A DNA stretch of 15,147 bases from Planctomycetaceae bacterium. Its GTDB lineage: Bacteria > Planctomycetota > Planctomycetia > Planctomycetales > Planctomycetaceae. A program made the position numbers and the translations under genes. The DNA lies in assembly GCA_020426125.1 (NCBI GenBank), contig JAGQQQ010000301.1, positions 2,830-17,976 of the forward strand, in the 5' to 3' direction. The notes below the pieces were generated by a model. That model ran no database searches. It had not been told where the DNA came from and saw nothing but the letters and a program-made list of their open reading frames with translations. Below, piece after piece: positions 7,876-15,147 of this stretch. Position 1 is the first letter of the stretch; each line of letters starts with the position of its first letter.

Positions 7876-7883
7876 CCACCTTC
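7876..7883 (-). promoter_or_regulatory. Ribosome binding site selecting the short start of the DUF2262-like gene
   Basis: On the minus strand GAAGGTGG lies 5 bases before the ATG at 7868-7870. The alternative TTG at 7919-7921 has no comparable site and lies inside the preceding gene. Confidence 0.6.
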
Positions 7884-7907
7884 GGAAACTCAGTTCCAAT
7901 GGGCTGA

Positions 7908-10900
7908 TCATTTCCCTTCAAACACTTCCCGAGGGACCGACGAGTCGAGATACCGCCAGTTTTTGATAAAGGAGATCAAGTCGGCCATTTGTTGCTTGTC
8001 GATGGTCTTCTCCAGACCGACGGGCATTAAGGAGACACCGTTGTTTTTCATCTCTTCAATCTCGTCCCGGGCAATGCTGAGACGCTTGCCTTCGGGCTGT
8101 TTCAGGGTAATGGAGTTCGCGGTCTCCGTTTCGATAACACCGGTATGGACGCGGCCATCGGTATCGAGAATCGTGAAGCTGAAGTAATTGTTGTCAATCG
8201 CCCGGTTGGGATCGATGATATTCGTCAGCAAGAACTCCGGCGTCTTGGTTCGGGAATCCGAGATATCCGGAGCAACGTTCACCCCCACGTCCCCGATCTT
8301 ATGGCAGACAGCGCACGTCTTCTCGAAAACGGCACGGCCCCGGAGGGGATCGGAACTCATCGACAGGCAGTCTTGATACTCCGCGAGGACTTTGATCCGG
8401 TCCGCCGGGGGCTGGACTTTGAGGATCTCATTGGCACGGCTGACGAGTTCCTTGTCACTGAAACGGGCGATGACCTTGCGCAGCGAGTCATCAATCTCCA
8501 ACGGCGAAACTCGTCCGGCTTCGACCTGATCAAGCAGAAGCGGCAGTCGGGCCGGTGACGTTGCCAGCGCTGAGAGGATCTCCCGGCGCCCCAAAGGCGG
8601 ACGGGTTGGCAGTAGCTCAGTCAGAATCTCTCCGACTTCCGGTTGAGAAAAGCTTCTCAAAAGTCGCAGCGCCGCAAGAGAGGTCTCGGAGTCATGGGAC
8701 GACGCCAACTCTGCGAGGACCGGCAATACGTCTTCCGGTTTGGCCAACTGCAACAGGGCGACCTCGTCGATGCTGGGGTGGCCAAGCGTCTTCCGCCCTT
8801 GATAGTCGGCCACGACCTTGGCGACAAGGGTTTGATACTGATCACGATGATCTTCCGAAACCAGTTGAGGAATGGCATTCCTCGCGTTTGGTAGACCTGC
8901 GAGGAGACCGAGGAGGACAGCTTTGTTGGCTTCATAGTGAACTGGCTTCAGTTCGAAGGCTGTGTCCTCCAGGAGTGCTTTGACCTCGTCAGCGTGATTT
9001 CTCCGGCCGAGTGCGGTGACGTAGTATTCGAGCCATCGGGACCGAGAGGGTGTTTGCGGGTGAAGACGTAAACAGCCCCGGAGATACTCCCGGCAAAACT
9101 CAGGAAGTTGATCGCCGGCGTGAATTGTCCACACCGCTCCCCCCATTTCGACGGGTAGACCGGTGGCCATTCGCACGATGGAGGGGACCTCTCCAAATCC
9201 AAGCGTCTCGTCGACGGCCTTGTCCGAATGGTTCTCAAGCTCCTGGCACGCCGCGCGTAAAGTGGCATGGTCCACCGCCAAGGCGATCTGTGATCTCATC
9301 AACGGATCCCGCGATGGCAACCTTCCCGCCTCATCCAGATTGGCCACCTGGGATTTCACGAACTCCTGAACCGCACTCTGGGTTCCGGGAAACTCATGGG
9401 CCAATTCCAGGGCCTGCCGTTCGCCATGAGGATGCTGGATCGCGACTGTCACGTCGATCTCTTTGAGTTCCCCCATGGACTCCAGGAGGCGAATTGCCAA
9501 AGGGGCTCCCCAAGTACTCGCCTTGTCGAGAATGAGGCTTCGCAGATTCCCAGTCACACTTTTGTCCTGCCGTTCCAGAAGAAGTTGCCGGGCCGTTTCT
9601 CGATGCCAGACGTTGGGGGCTTTCAGCATCTCGACCAGTTCCTGTGACGACTTCTCCGCGAGGTTGGTCTGAACGGGTTCCTGGTTTTGATCTCTCGCGG
9701 AGACGATTCGCCAGAGACGCCCTTTGTCTGTGCCGAGCAGGAGATCGGGACGGGATTTGAGTTCTTCGGGCATGAACTGCGGATGCTCGATCACGGCTCG
9801 ATACATATCGCAGAGATACAGGGCGCCATCGGGACCGTGAGCGAGGTTCACGGGGCGGAACCACTCATCCTTGGTGGCCAGAAACTCCACCTTGTCGCGC
9901 CCCGGCTTCGAGGTGAAGGTCACCGAATTCGGACCAAGCACGTCCCGATGAACCAAATTCGCGGTCGGATCACAGGTGAAGCTGTTGCCATAAAACGGAG
10001 AAGGGAGTTCATCGCCTCGGTAGATCGTCACCCCACACGCGGCGGTGAACTGGTTGGCGTGCAAGTTGGAGGTCGTCCAGGTTCGAGATAAGGGATACAA
10101 CCGGGAGTTCTCGCCAGCGGGTGAGGCTTCATGAAAGACACGCGTGACGCGAAGCCAAGGAACACGGCGGATGTCTTCATTTTCCAGCACAATATGATTG
10201 CAGGGATTTCGATTGCTGCACGTGAAGCGGTTTCCCCAATCATCGAAGGTCAGCCCAAACTGACCGGGGCCGGAGATCGCTTCGTGTTCTCCGGTCAGCG
10301 GGTCAAAGCGAAAGTCCATTCCGGAGATCGACACCGGCTCACTCTTCGGATCAAGCCCCCAGGGATTGCCTGGACCGGGCACAATGCTCCCCCCGCGGAG
10401 GCCGTTGGCAATGTAGATTTTGTTGTCCGGTCCAATTGTGGGATCGTTGCAGCGGAGTTGTGGGTTCTCGGTGACGAAGCCCTGAAACCACACCTGTTCC
10501 TCGTCGGCTGCGCCATCGTGGTCGGTATCTCGAAAGAAAACGATTTGGCCATTGGTGGTGACGATGAGGCCGTCTTTCCAGGGGAGCAGGCCGTTTGCGA
10601 AGAGAAGTTTGTCCTTGAAGGTGACCGGGTTGGAGAATCGGCCATCTCCGTCGGGATCGGTGAGGACGCGGACTCGCGACCGTCCCGGTTCTCCCGAGGC
10701 GGGCCCGTTGGGATAGTCCGAATACTCGACCACCCAAAGGCGGCCATCGGGACCGAACGCCATCGCGACGGGATCAATCACATCCGGCTCACTGGCAACC
10801 AACTCGATTCGGCAGTCGGGATGCAGGACGAATTTTTCGACCGCCTGCTCCGGAGAAAACGGTCCAGTCTCGTTGGCGGCTTCCTGACCGAACACTGAGG

Positions 10901-10955
10901 ACACAAGAACTACGGAAACACACAGCAGCGAGGAGATTCGGGAGAGGTTCATCAT
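7908..10955 (-). CDS. Secreted PVC-type dehydrogenase/HEAT/cytochrome c protein
   Basis: Protein of 1015 residues from the chosen ATG at 10955. A signal peptide follows (MMNLSRISSLLCVSVVLVSS, with likely cleavage near VFGQ), so it should act in the periplasm. A GTG 17 codons earlier (11006) would put a hydrophilic extension before the signal peptide and has no ribosome binding site. Residues about 25-420 resemble the sorbosone/glucose dehydrogenase-like propeller of the PVC 'membrane-bound dehydrogenase' family: VAMAFGPDGRLWVVEY, DPDGDGRF, ANGLLPWKDG, LAHGPDGALYLCDMYR. Residues about 440-850 are HEAT-like helical repeats. The C-terminus is the PVC heme-binding domain with CAVCH (8301-8315; Cys881 and Cys884, His885) and a likely axial Met in VSLMPVGLE near the end. 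It may oxidise a sugar or alcohol and pass electrons to its heme; the substrate is unknown. It is the first gene of a closely spaced leftward trio. The 203-bp leader holds a 12-bp inverted repeat. No strong ribosome binding site is visible. Confidence 0.92.
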   Translation of the reverse strand: MMNLSRISSLLCVSVVLVSSVFGQEAANETGPFSPEQAVEKFVLHPDCRIELVASEPDVIDPVAMAFGPDGRLWVVEYSDYPNGPASGEPGRSRVRVLTDPDGDGRFSNPVTFKDKLLFANGLLPWKDGLIVTTNGQIVFFRDTDHDGAADEEQVWFQGFVTENPQLRCNDPTIGPDNKIYIANGLRGGSIVPGPGNPWGLDPKSEPVSISGMDFRFDPLTGEHEAISGPGQFGLTFDDWGNRFTCSNRNPCNHIVLENEDIRRVPWLRVTRVFHEASPAGENSRLYPLSRTWTTSNLHANQFTAACGVTIYRGDELPSPFYGNSFTCDPTANLVHRDVLGPNSVTFTSKPGRDKVEFLATKDEWFRPVNLAHGPDGALYLCDMYRAVIEHPQFMPEELKSRPDLLLGTDKGRLWRIVSARDQNQEPVQTNLAEKSSQELVEMLKAPNVWHRETARQLLLERQDKSVTGNLRSLILDKASTWGAPLAIRLLESMGELKEIDVTVAIQHPHGERQALELAHEFPGTQSAVQEFVKSQVANLDEAGRLPSRDPLMRSQIALAVDHATLRAACQELENHSDKAVDETLGFGEVPSIVRMATGLPVEMGGAVWTIHAGDQLPEFCREYLRGCLRLHPQTPSRSRWLEYYVTALGRRNHADEVKALLEDTAFELKPVHYEANKAVLLGLLAGLPNARNAIPQLVSEDHRDQYQTLVAKVVADYQGRKTLGHPSIDEVALLQLAKPEDVLPVLAELASSHDSETSLAALRLLRSFSQPEVGEILTELLPTRPPLGRREILSALATSPARLPLLLDQVEAGRVSPLEIDDSLRKVIARFSDKELVSRANEILKVQPPADRIKVLAEYQDCLSMSSDPLRGRAVFEKTCAVCHKIGDVGVNVAPDISDSRTKTPEFLLTNIIDPNRAIDNNYFSFTILDTDGRVHTGVIETETANSITLKQPEGKRLSIARDEIEEMKNNGVSLMPVGLEKTIDKQQMADLISFIKNWRYLDSSVPREVFEGK

Positions 10956-10979
10956 CGTTTGACTGGGAATTCCTAAGTG

Positions 10980-11072
10980 ACTATCCGGAAATGTCGGTGT
11001 CTTCACGATATCGAGTTGTCATGGCCGCGCGTCCGGACCAGAGACAGTGTGTCGTCGGACTTTCCGGATAGT
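10980..11072. repeat. 12-bp inverted repeat in the leader of the cytochrome gene
   Basis: ACTATCCGGAAA at 10980-10991 is the exact reverse complement of TTTCCGGATAGT at 11061-11072, with 69 bp between the arms. The left arm begins 24 bases upstream of the chosen ATG at 10955. CTAAGTG also occurs as a direct repeat beside each arm, with one base inserted in one copy (near 10972-10979 and 11075-11081). This could be a long-range RNA stem in the untranslated leader, or paired sites for a regulator. No promoter hexamers stand out. Confidence 0.6.
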
Positions 11073-11102
11073 TTCTAAGTGTCAGCGAACGCACTTGACG
11101 AA

Positions 11103-11133
11103 AGGACCACGCCGGCAGGCACGGCGTGGTCCT
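11103..11133 (-). terminator. Strong hairpin downstream of the zinc-ribbon/TM protein gene
   Basis: AGGACCACGCCG at 11103-11114 and CGGCGTGGTCCT at 11122-11133 form a perfect 12-bp GC-rich stem with a 7-base loop. It starts 25 bases after the stop codon at 11159-11161 on the minus strand. The following minus-strand sequence is TTCGTC, so the U-tract is poor. It is most likely a transcription end or RNA 3' stabilising hairpin that separates the large gene from the cytochrome gene. Confidence 0.65.
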
Positions 11134-11158
11134 GAATGCGAGGGATGGAAACGGACAC

Positions 11159-14100
11159 CTATTCCGAAGCACTAGGCGACGGAACCGGGACATTCTCGAA
11201 TGCGAACGGGATCGTACTGTTTGTCAGCCCCTGATGCAGGGCGATCCTCAGTCCGACCGAGTTCAAAATCTCCTCATCCGCGGCGAACGAGTAATAGTCA
11301 TCACGGTCCACCTGCTTCAACGTGATCGGAATCGCCGGATAGAGCCTGCCTTCACTGTCGACGAGATCGATACTGACGATCTTATTCCGAACAGTTGTTG
11401 GCAAGACAATCGCGGCCACGCCGTTGTCGTATTTCAGATCGGGCGTCACTCGCTCTGCAGCGAGGCTTGTATCCGAAATCCGCTTGTTGATGTATTGTCC
11501 TAATGAGTCGACCACGACCTCCTTAATGCCGTGGGAATACATCACGCGAATGGACCCTTTCAACGACTTGAGGGACGTGAAATTGGTGTCCGTGGCGCTG
11601 AGTGTGAAATCGATGCGTGCCCCATCCGGCGGCGAGAAGAGACCGGAAAAACGGGGGTCAACAGGATCCAAGCCCTTCGGCCGTTCTATATACATGGGAT
11701 TGTCATTGTCGAGGATCAACGACGTGTCTTGATCCGTGACACATTCGTCCAGCGTATAGCTGCCCACGGCCATCAGGTTGGGAGCGTCGGGGCCGACAAG
11801 GTCGAACCAGACATGCAATGGGATCCGCTTTTCACTTCCATCGGTCTTGGCCCATTGAGCGGATGCGTAGGCTCCTGTGATCCCCTCGGAAAGATCTTCC
11901 TCGACGGTGTCTGCCACCCACGCTCCCTGACGCGCGGAATCAGCACCTCCGCTCGGCACTGGCACATTCTTGAAGGTGAAGGAGATCTTTTCCTCGCTTG
12001 GCTGTCGGGCGACGGTCAGAATCCACGGTCCGGTCTTGTTTGGGGGCAACTGGAAGCCAGGAGAATTCCAAGTCGGCAGGTGAGAAACTCGCGTGGGAGT
12101 CGGAGGACCGGCCCCCAACAACTTCTTGACATCGGCTCCCGCTCCGCCGCCACCTTGCCCACCCCCTTGGGGATAGCCTTCTCCGAATTCTGCGTAGGGA
12201 TCTCCTTCTCCGCCGGGTTGGTTCATCTGTGCGTACTCGGCTTCCATTGAGGGATCAAATCCGCCGGGAGCACCGGACATTTCGGTCCCATAGGCCCCCG
12301 GGCTCATACCCATTTGAGGATTCCCCATGCCTGGGCCTCCTCCAAACGGATTCGCGAATCCGGCGAGTCCCATCCCCAAGCCAAACGGAGAGACGCCCGG
12401 CCCCTTGCTCGGTTCCGGGGGGGCTGGTTTGAGCCCGACCAGAACGACTCCCTGATTCTCGGGAACGAGATAGATGGTGCCGTCGGTTCCAGCCGTGGCG
12501 GTCACCCCAGCGGCGGCGAGTTCCGTGACGGGAAGCTCGTTCGGGTCGGAAGACTCGATACGAATTTCGGACCGGTCCTCTGAGACTCGAACCATGATTT
12601 CTCCGGATACCTCCGAGAGGGACGTCACGTCTTTGGCCGGGAGATCAAACAGTACCGGGATTTTCACACCCTCGTCTCCCGTCTGTTCCAGCATCACCGC
12701 TACGAGGTCCGACCACATCTCCGAGGTCGAATAGGGAACACTAATGCTCGTCCGCCGCTTGAGATCACGGCCTTCGTTGTCCTTGGCAACCGTCAAAACC
12801 GCATCCTGGTATTGGACGACTCGCGACACGTCGACGCCCGTGACGACCAGAGCCAGCTCGAATACTTTTTCCTCTGGCCCAGCCGGTTCTTGCGGTTCGG
12901 ATCGAGGACGTCGACCACCTGATTGGCCTGGAGGAGCCATCTGGGTGTTGGCCATCTCCGCTCCCGGTTGGCCCGGTGGATTCGAGGATCGCGCGGCGGG
13001 ACCGGGCGAAATCGACCCCGGCAGCCTGCCCCCGGTGAGAGCGGCTCGATCGGGTCGGGAGTTCTCAAGGTTCATAATGGTCGGATCGGCGCCTGCCCCA
13101 ATTGGTTCTGATCCTCCAGGAGACTCGGTTCCTGGACCTTCGCTCCCCTGCGGTCCTCGGCCCCGTCCACGGCCCCGTGGAGCGGGTTGTTCCAACTTCT
13201 CGACCTTTCGAGCCTCAGGGAGGGGAGGAATGGGTCGGCTGGACCAATTGGCCACTGCCAGAAGTTCGGTCTCTTCCAGTAAGCCACTTGATTTTTCGGC
13301 CGTTTGCGGTGCTCCTCCCAATGGCTCGCGAGGGGCTCCGGGACCAAACAGGCCTCCCAACCCGGACATCAATCCCCCGGTCGCCTGAGACATCAGCCGT
13401 TTCTTTCCGGCTTCGATCAATTCTGGTCGAACGGGCATCGCAAGTGTGACGAAGGCGTCAGACTTCTCGACTGTCATCCCCTGTACGAACTGATTGATGG
13501 GCTCCCGGATGGACTTAGGAAGCTTCTTGGTTTCCTGGGAGATTCCCCCTTGAATGGTCTCCAGCAGCGATTGGACCTTCGGCTGAAGTTTGTCCGCCGA
13601 CTCGGAATCCTTACCGCTGACGGTAAGTTGAATATCGGCCCCGTCGGTGAATTTCAGCGAAAACGCAATCCCACGGGCTCCCTCGTCGTACATCGAGAAC
13701 AACTCCGATGCAGGTCCTCCCGATCGATCCACCTGTTCGAACAAGTTTTTCAACTGCGGGACGAAGTCCAATCGGGCGGCGAACACAATGTCTCCGTCAT
13801 GTTGAACATATCGAAACTTTCCGGCAGGATTGGTAGGTTTCTCCGCGACCATTTTCTTGAGTTGTGTCTCTGGAGCAAAGACCAACGTTTTGGAATCGAC
13901 AAGCGACATTCCGAACGGAGGCATTTGAGGAGTCCCAGGACGGGATTGAGAAATCGCGAGCGAATAGACCTTTGGCGCCGGCTTTTTCTCCTCACTCTCG
14001 GATGATTCGCCGCTGCCTGGCGGACCGGACATCCCCGGCTCCGACGACATCGCCTCGGGATATCCGTCGGGCTCGCTGCTCATCGCCTCCATTTCGTAGG

Positions 14101-15058
14101 TTTCCATCTGCATGGCGCTATCCGGATACCCTTCAGGTGGGAAAGAGCCCGAACCGTATGCCCCGTTGTTTCCTTGCATGGCCTGAGCCATCGCCTGCTG
14201 CTGTTTCCGCTGATTTTCTTTGATGGTTTCCGCGAGTTTCGCGACTTTTGCATCATCCATTTCCGAGTTGAGCCGCATCACGGAAACGATTTGAGGTAGC
14301 GCTCCTCCGCCGGAGAGCATTCCCATGGGGCCAGGACCCCCCTCGTCGGAGCCGAGTTTTTCGAGATCCATCCCAACACCAACAGTCATCGACTCCAAGT
14401 CGGCCAGTCGGGTTCCCTGCTGTTTTTCGTACTCCTCCAGCATCTGTTTCACGAGAGGATTCTCAATAAACGGCTTTAATAAGGCGGAGTTCATCGCTGA
14501 CGCTGGTTTGAATTGCATAACAACCAACGAGTTCTCCGGCATCCATTGGGTGTTGATGACACCGGGTGGCCCAGAGGGTTGCGTGGTTTCATCCGGCGAT
14601 TTCGTTTCTGCTTCATTCGTCCCGTTTGTCGCGACCGATTCCGATTCGCCAGGTTGTGTGGCCGTGTCGGGGGCCGTCGCATCTGGGGAAGCGGCATCCG
14701 CTTCGACACCTTCCCCGTTCTCCGAGCTATCCGCGACGGGAACATCGCCGCCGCCGGAAAAGGCGAACCAGATCCCCACCCCGATCAGAGCCAGCAGAAC
14801 GACCGAACCCAGGACGACGGGCAGCACAGGGAATCCTCCCCCGGACTTCTTTTTCCCTTTGCTCTTTTTTGATTTCTTGGACTTCCCGGCCTTACCCTTC
14901 CCGCTGGGGCTCTTCTTCGGAGAAGGCGCCCCAGAGAAGTCTTCCTCGGCAATGAAGGTGGTCTGGCACTTTGGGCACTTCATCTTCTGCCCTAGACGAC
15001 TTTCATCCTTCAAACTGAGTCGGGCGCCACAATTGTCACACTGGACTGTCACGGCCAT
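11159..15058 (-). CDS. Large single-pass membrane protein with N-terminal zinc ribbon and repetitive extracytoplasmic region
   Basis: Protein of 1299 residues. An N-terminal zinc ribbon of the MJ0042 type (Cys7/Cys10 and Cys28/Cys31) is followed by a Lys-rich stretch (48-71) and one membrane helix (about 78-100, PVLPVVLGSVVLLALIGVGI). This places about 1200 residues outside the cytoplasm. These comprise an acidic Ser/Thr/Glu linker (104-160) and a folded-looking region (about 165-600) starting WMPENSLVVMQFKPA, interrupted by a Met/Gly/Tyr/Glu-rich stretch (308-342) and ending in helices near RPELIEAGKKRLM. Then come a Pro/Gly/Arg-rich linker (about 620-725), a beta-rich domain (731-870), a Gly/Met/Pro-rich linker (887-975) and a C-terminal beta-rich region (about 995-1299). 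The start is supported by GGAGA 8 bases upstream. I do not recognise the extracytoplasmic domains. The architecture (cytoplasmic zinc ribbon, TM, long exterior) is common in planctomycetes and its function is unknown. A strong hairpin follows the stop. Confidence 0.88.
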   Translation of the reverse strand: MAVTVQCDNCGARLSLKDESRLGQKMKCPKCQTTFIAEEDFSGAPSPKKSPSGKGKAGKSKKSKKSKGKKKSGGGFPVLPVVLGSVVLLALIGVGIWFAFSGGGDVPVADSSENGEGVEADAASPDATAPDTATQPGESESVATNGTNEAETKSPDETTQPSGPPGVINTQWMPENSLVVMQFKPASAMNSALLKPFIENPLVKQMLEEYEKQQGTRLADLESMTVGVGMDLEKLGSDEGGPGPMGMLSGGGALPQIVSVMRLNSEMDDAKVAKLAETIKENQRKQQQAMAQAMQGNNGAYGSGSFPPEGYPDSAMQMETYEMEAMSSEPDGYPEAMSSEPGMSGPPGSGESSESEEKKPAPKVYSLAISQSRPGTPQMPPFGMSLVDSKTLVFAPETQLKKMVAEKPTNPAGKFRYVQHDGDIVFAARLDFVPQLKNLFEQVDRSGGPASELFSMYDEGARGIAFSLKFTDGADIQLTVSGKDSESADKLQPKVQSLLETIQGGISQETKKLPKSIREPINQFVQGMTVEKSDAFVTLAMPVRPELIEAGKKRLMSQATGGLMSGLGGLFGPGAPREPLGGAPQTAEKSSGLLEETELLAVANWSSRPIPPLPEARKVEKLEQPAPRGRGRGRGPQGSEGPGTESPGGSEPIGAGADPTIMNLENSRPDRAALTGGRLPGSISPGPAARSSNPPGQPGAEMANTQMAPPGQSGGRRPRSEPQEPAGPEEKVFELALVVTGVDVSRVVQYQDAVLTVAKDNEGRDLKRRTSISVPYSTSEMWSDLVAVMLEQTGDEGVKIPVLFDLPAKDVTSLSEVSGEIMVRVSEDRSEIRIESSDPNELPVTELAAAGVTATAGTDGTIYLVPENQGVVLVGLKPAPPEPSKGPGVSPFGLGMGLAGFANPFGGGPGMGNPQMGMSPGAYGTEMSGAPGGFDPSMEAEYAQMNQPGGEGDPYAEFGEGYPQGGGQGGGGAGADVKKLLGAGPPTPTRVSHLPTWNSPGFQLPPNKTGPWILTVARQPSEEKISFTFKNVPVPSGGADSARQGAWVADTVEEDLSEGITGAYASAQWAKTDGSEKRIPLHVWFDLVGPDAPNLMAVGSYTLDECVTDQDTSLILDNDNPMYIERPKGLDPVDPRFSGLFSPPDGARIDFTLSATDTNFTSLKSLKGSIRVMYSHGIKEVVVDSLGQYINKRISDTSLAAERVTPDLKYDNGVAAIVLPTTVRNKIVSIDLVDSEGRLYPAIPITLKQVDRDDYYSFAADEEILNSVGLRIALHQGLTNSTIPFAFENVPVPSPSASE
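11992..14135 (-). repeat. Low-complexity Gly/Met/Pro/Tyr-rich coding segments in the large membrane protein
   Basis: The span covers three separated low-complexity segments. At about 14030-14135 is a Met/Glu/Ser segment with EAMSSEP twice and GYP twice. At about 12880-13200 is a Pro/Gly/Arg segment including RGRGRG. At about 12130-12400 is a Gly/Met/Pro/Tyr segment with GMGLAGF, GGGPGMG and NPQMGMSPGAYG. They separate the folded-looking domains and are probably flexible linkers. The bounds given are approximate and include the domains in between. Confidence 0.6.
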
Positions 15059-15066
15059 CCGTCACG

Positions 15067-15071
15067 TCTCC
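15067..15071 (-). promoter_or_regulatory. Ribosome binding site of the large zinc-ribbon membrane protein
   Basis: On the minus strand GGAGA lies 8 bases before the ATG at 15058 and supports this start. Confidence 0.6.
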
Positions 15072-15099
15072 AAAAACTTGATATCGAAGATTTCAAATG

Positions 15100-15105
15100 A
15101 GTATA
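15100..15105 (-). promoter_or_regulatory. Possible -10 element upstream of the large membrane protein gene
   Basis: On the minus strand TATACT lies about 40 bases before the ATG at 15058, in an AT-rich stretch of otherwise GC-rich DNA. The upstream sequence at 17-18 bases spacing does not resemble a good -35 box, so this is weak. Confidence 0.25.
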
Positions 15106-15147
15106 ACAACTCCTTTGATGGAAATGTAGACTCAGTTCGGAACCCTG

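Noticed and set aside
7871..7921. TTG-started N-terminal extension of the DUF2262-like gene
   Set aside because: It overlaps the upstream gene's end and lacks a ribosome binding site, while the internal ATG at 7870 has one.
10131..10898. 255-codon open frame on the plus strand inside the dehydrogenase/cytochrome gene
   Set aside because: It is opposite the clearly conserved propeller domain and its product resembles no family.
10956..11006. GTG-started N-terminal extension of the cytochrome gene
   Set aside because: It would place 17 hydrophilic residues before a clear signal peptide and has no ribosome binding site.
11531..12250. 239-codon plus-strand open frame inside the large membrane protein
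   Set aside because: It is opposite the C-terminal region of an intact 1299-codon gene that has a ribosome binding site, and it shows no protein features. The same holds for the plus-strand frames at 12744-13388 and 13304-14005.
1..15147. CRISPR arrays, tRNA or rRNA genes, insertion sequences, phage or defence genes
   Set aside because: I looked for regular spaced repeats, transposase or integrase motifs and RNA signatures on both strands and saw none.

Overview
The window reads as chromosomal DNA from a planctomycete (PVC superphylum). This is inferred from gene content, not from any marker gene. The signs are a very large membrane Ser/Thr kinase with the N-terminal helical leader common in planctomycete kinases, a PVC-type dehydrogenase/HEAT/cytochrome c protein, a zinc-ribbon EcsC protein, a giant zinc-ribbon-plus-one-TM protein with Gly/Met/Pro-rich linkers, moderately high GC and variable ribosome binding sites. 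There is no rRNA, tRNA, CRISPR array, insertion sequence or phage gene. Coding density is high, and all six genes look intact apart from the first, which is cut by the window edge.

Layout. Two genes run rightward: the 3' part of a hybrid histidine kinase (1-1933; HisKA-HATPase-REC-REC-HPt) and, 90 bp later with a good ribosome binding site, a 1344-residue membrane Ser/Thr kinase (2024-6058). They converge, with only 47 bp between stop codons, on four leftward genes. In transcription order these are a 1299-residue zinc-ribbon/one-TM protein (15058-11159), a secreted dehydrogenase/HEAT/cytochrome c protein (about 10955-7908), a small DUF2262-like protein (about 7870-7499) and a zinc-ribbon EcsC-family protein (7419-6106). 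A 12-bp perfect hairpin follows the first leftward gene. The 203-bp gap after it also carries a separate 12-bp inverted repeat in the leader of the cytochrome gene. The last three leftward genes are spaced 37 and 79 bp apart and could be co-transcribed.

How they may work together. The two rightward genes are both phospho-signalling proteins (His-Asp relay and Ser/Thr kinase), and their proximity suggests a shared input or cross-talk; this is inference only. The leftward proteins are mainly membrane or periplasmic, with no obvious common pathway.

The most unusual feature is the C-terminal half of the Ser/Thr kinase. By eye it holds three diverged copies of a composite unit, each a beta-rich segment followed by a helical, winged-helix-like segment. 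The predicted five membrane helices would put these units outside the cytoplasm. A second point of interest is a Met/Gly/Tyr/Pro-rich linker style found in both this kinase and the large leftward zinc-ribbon protein.
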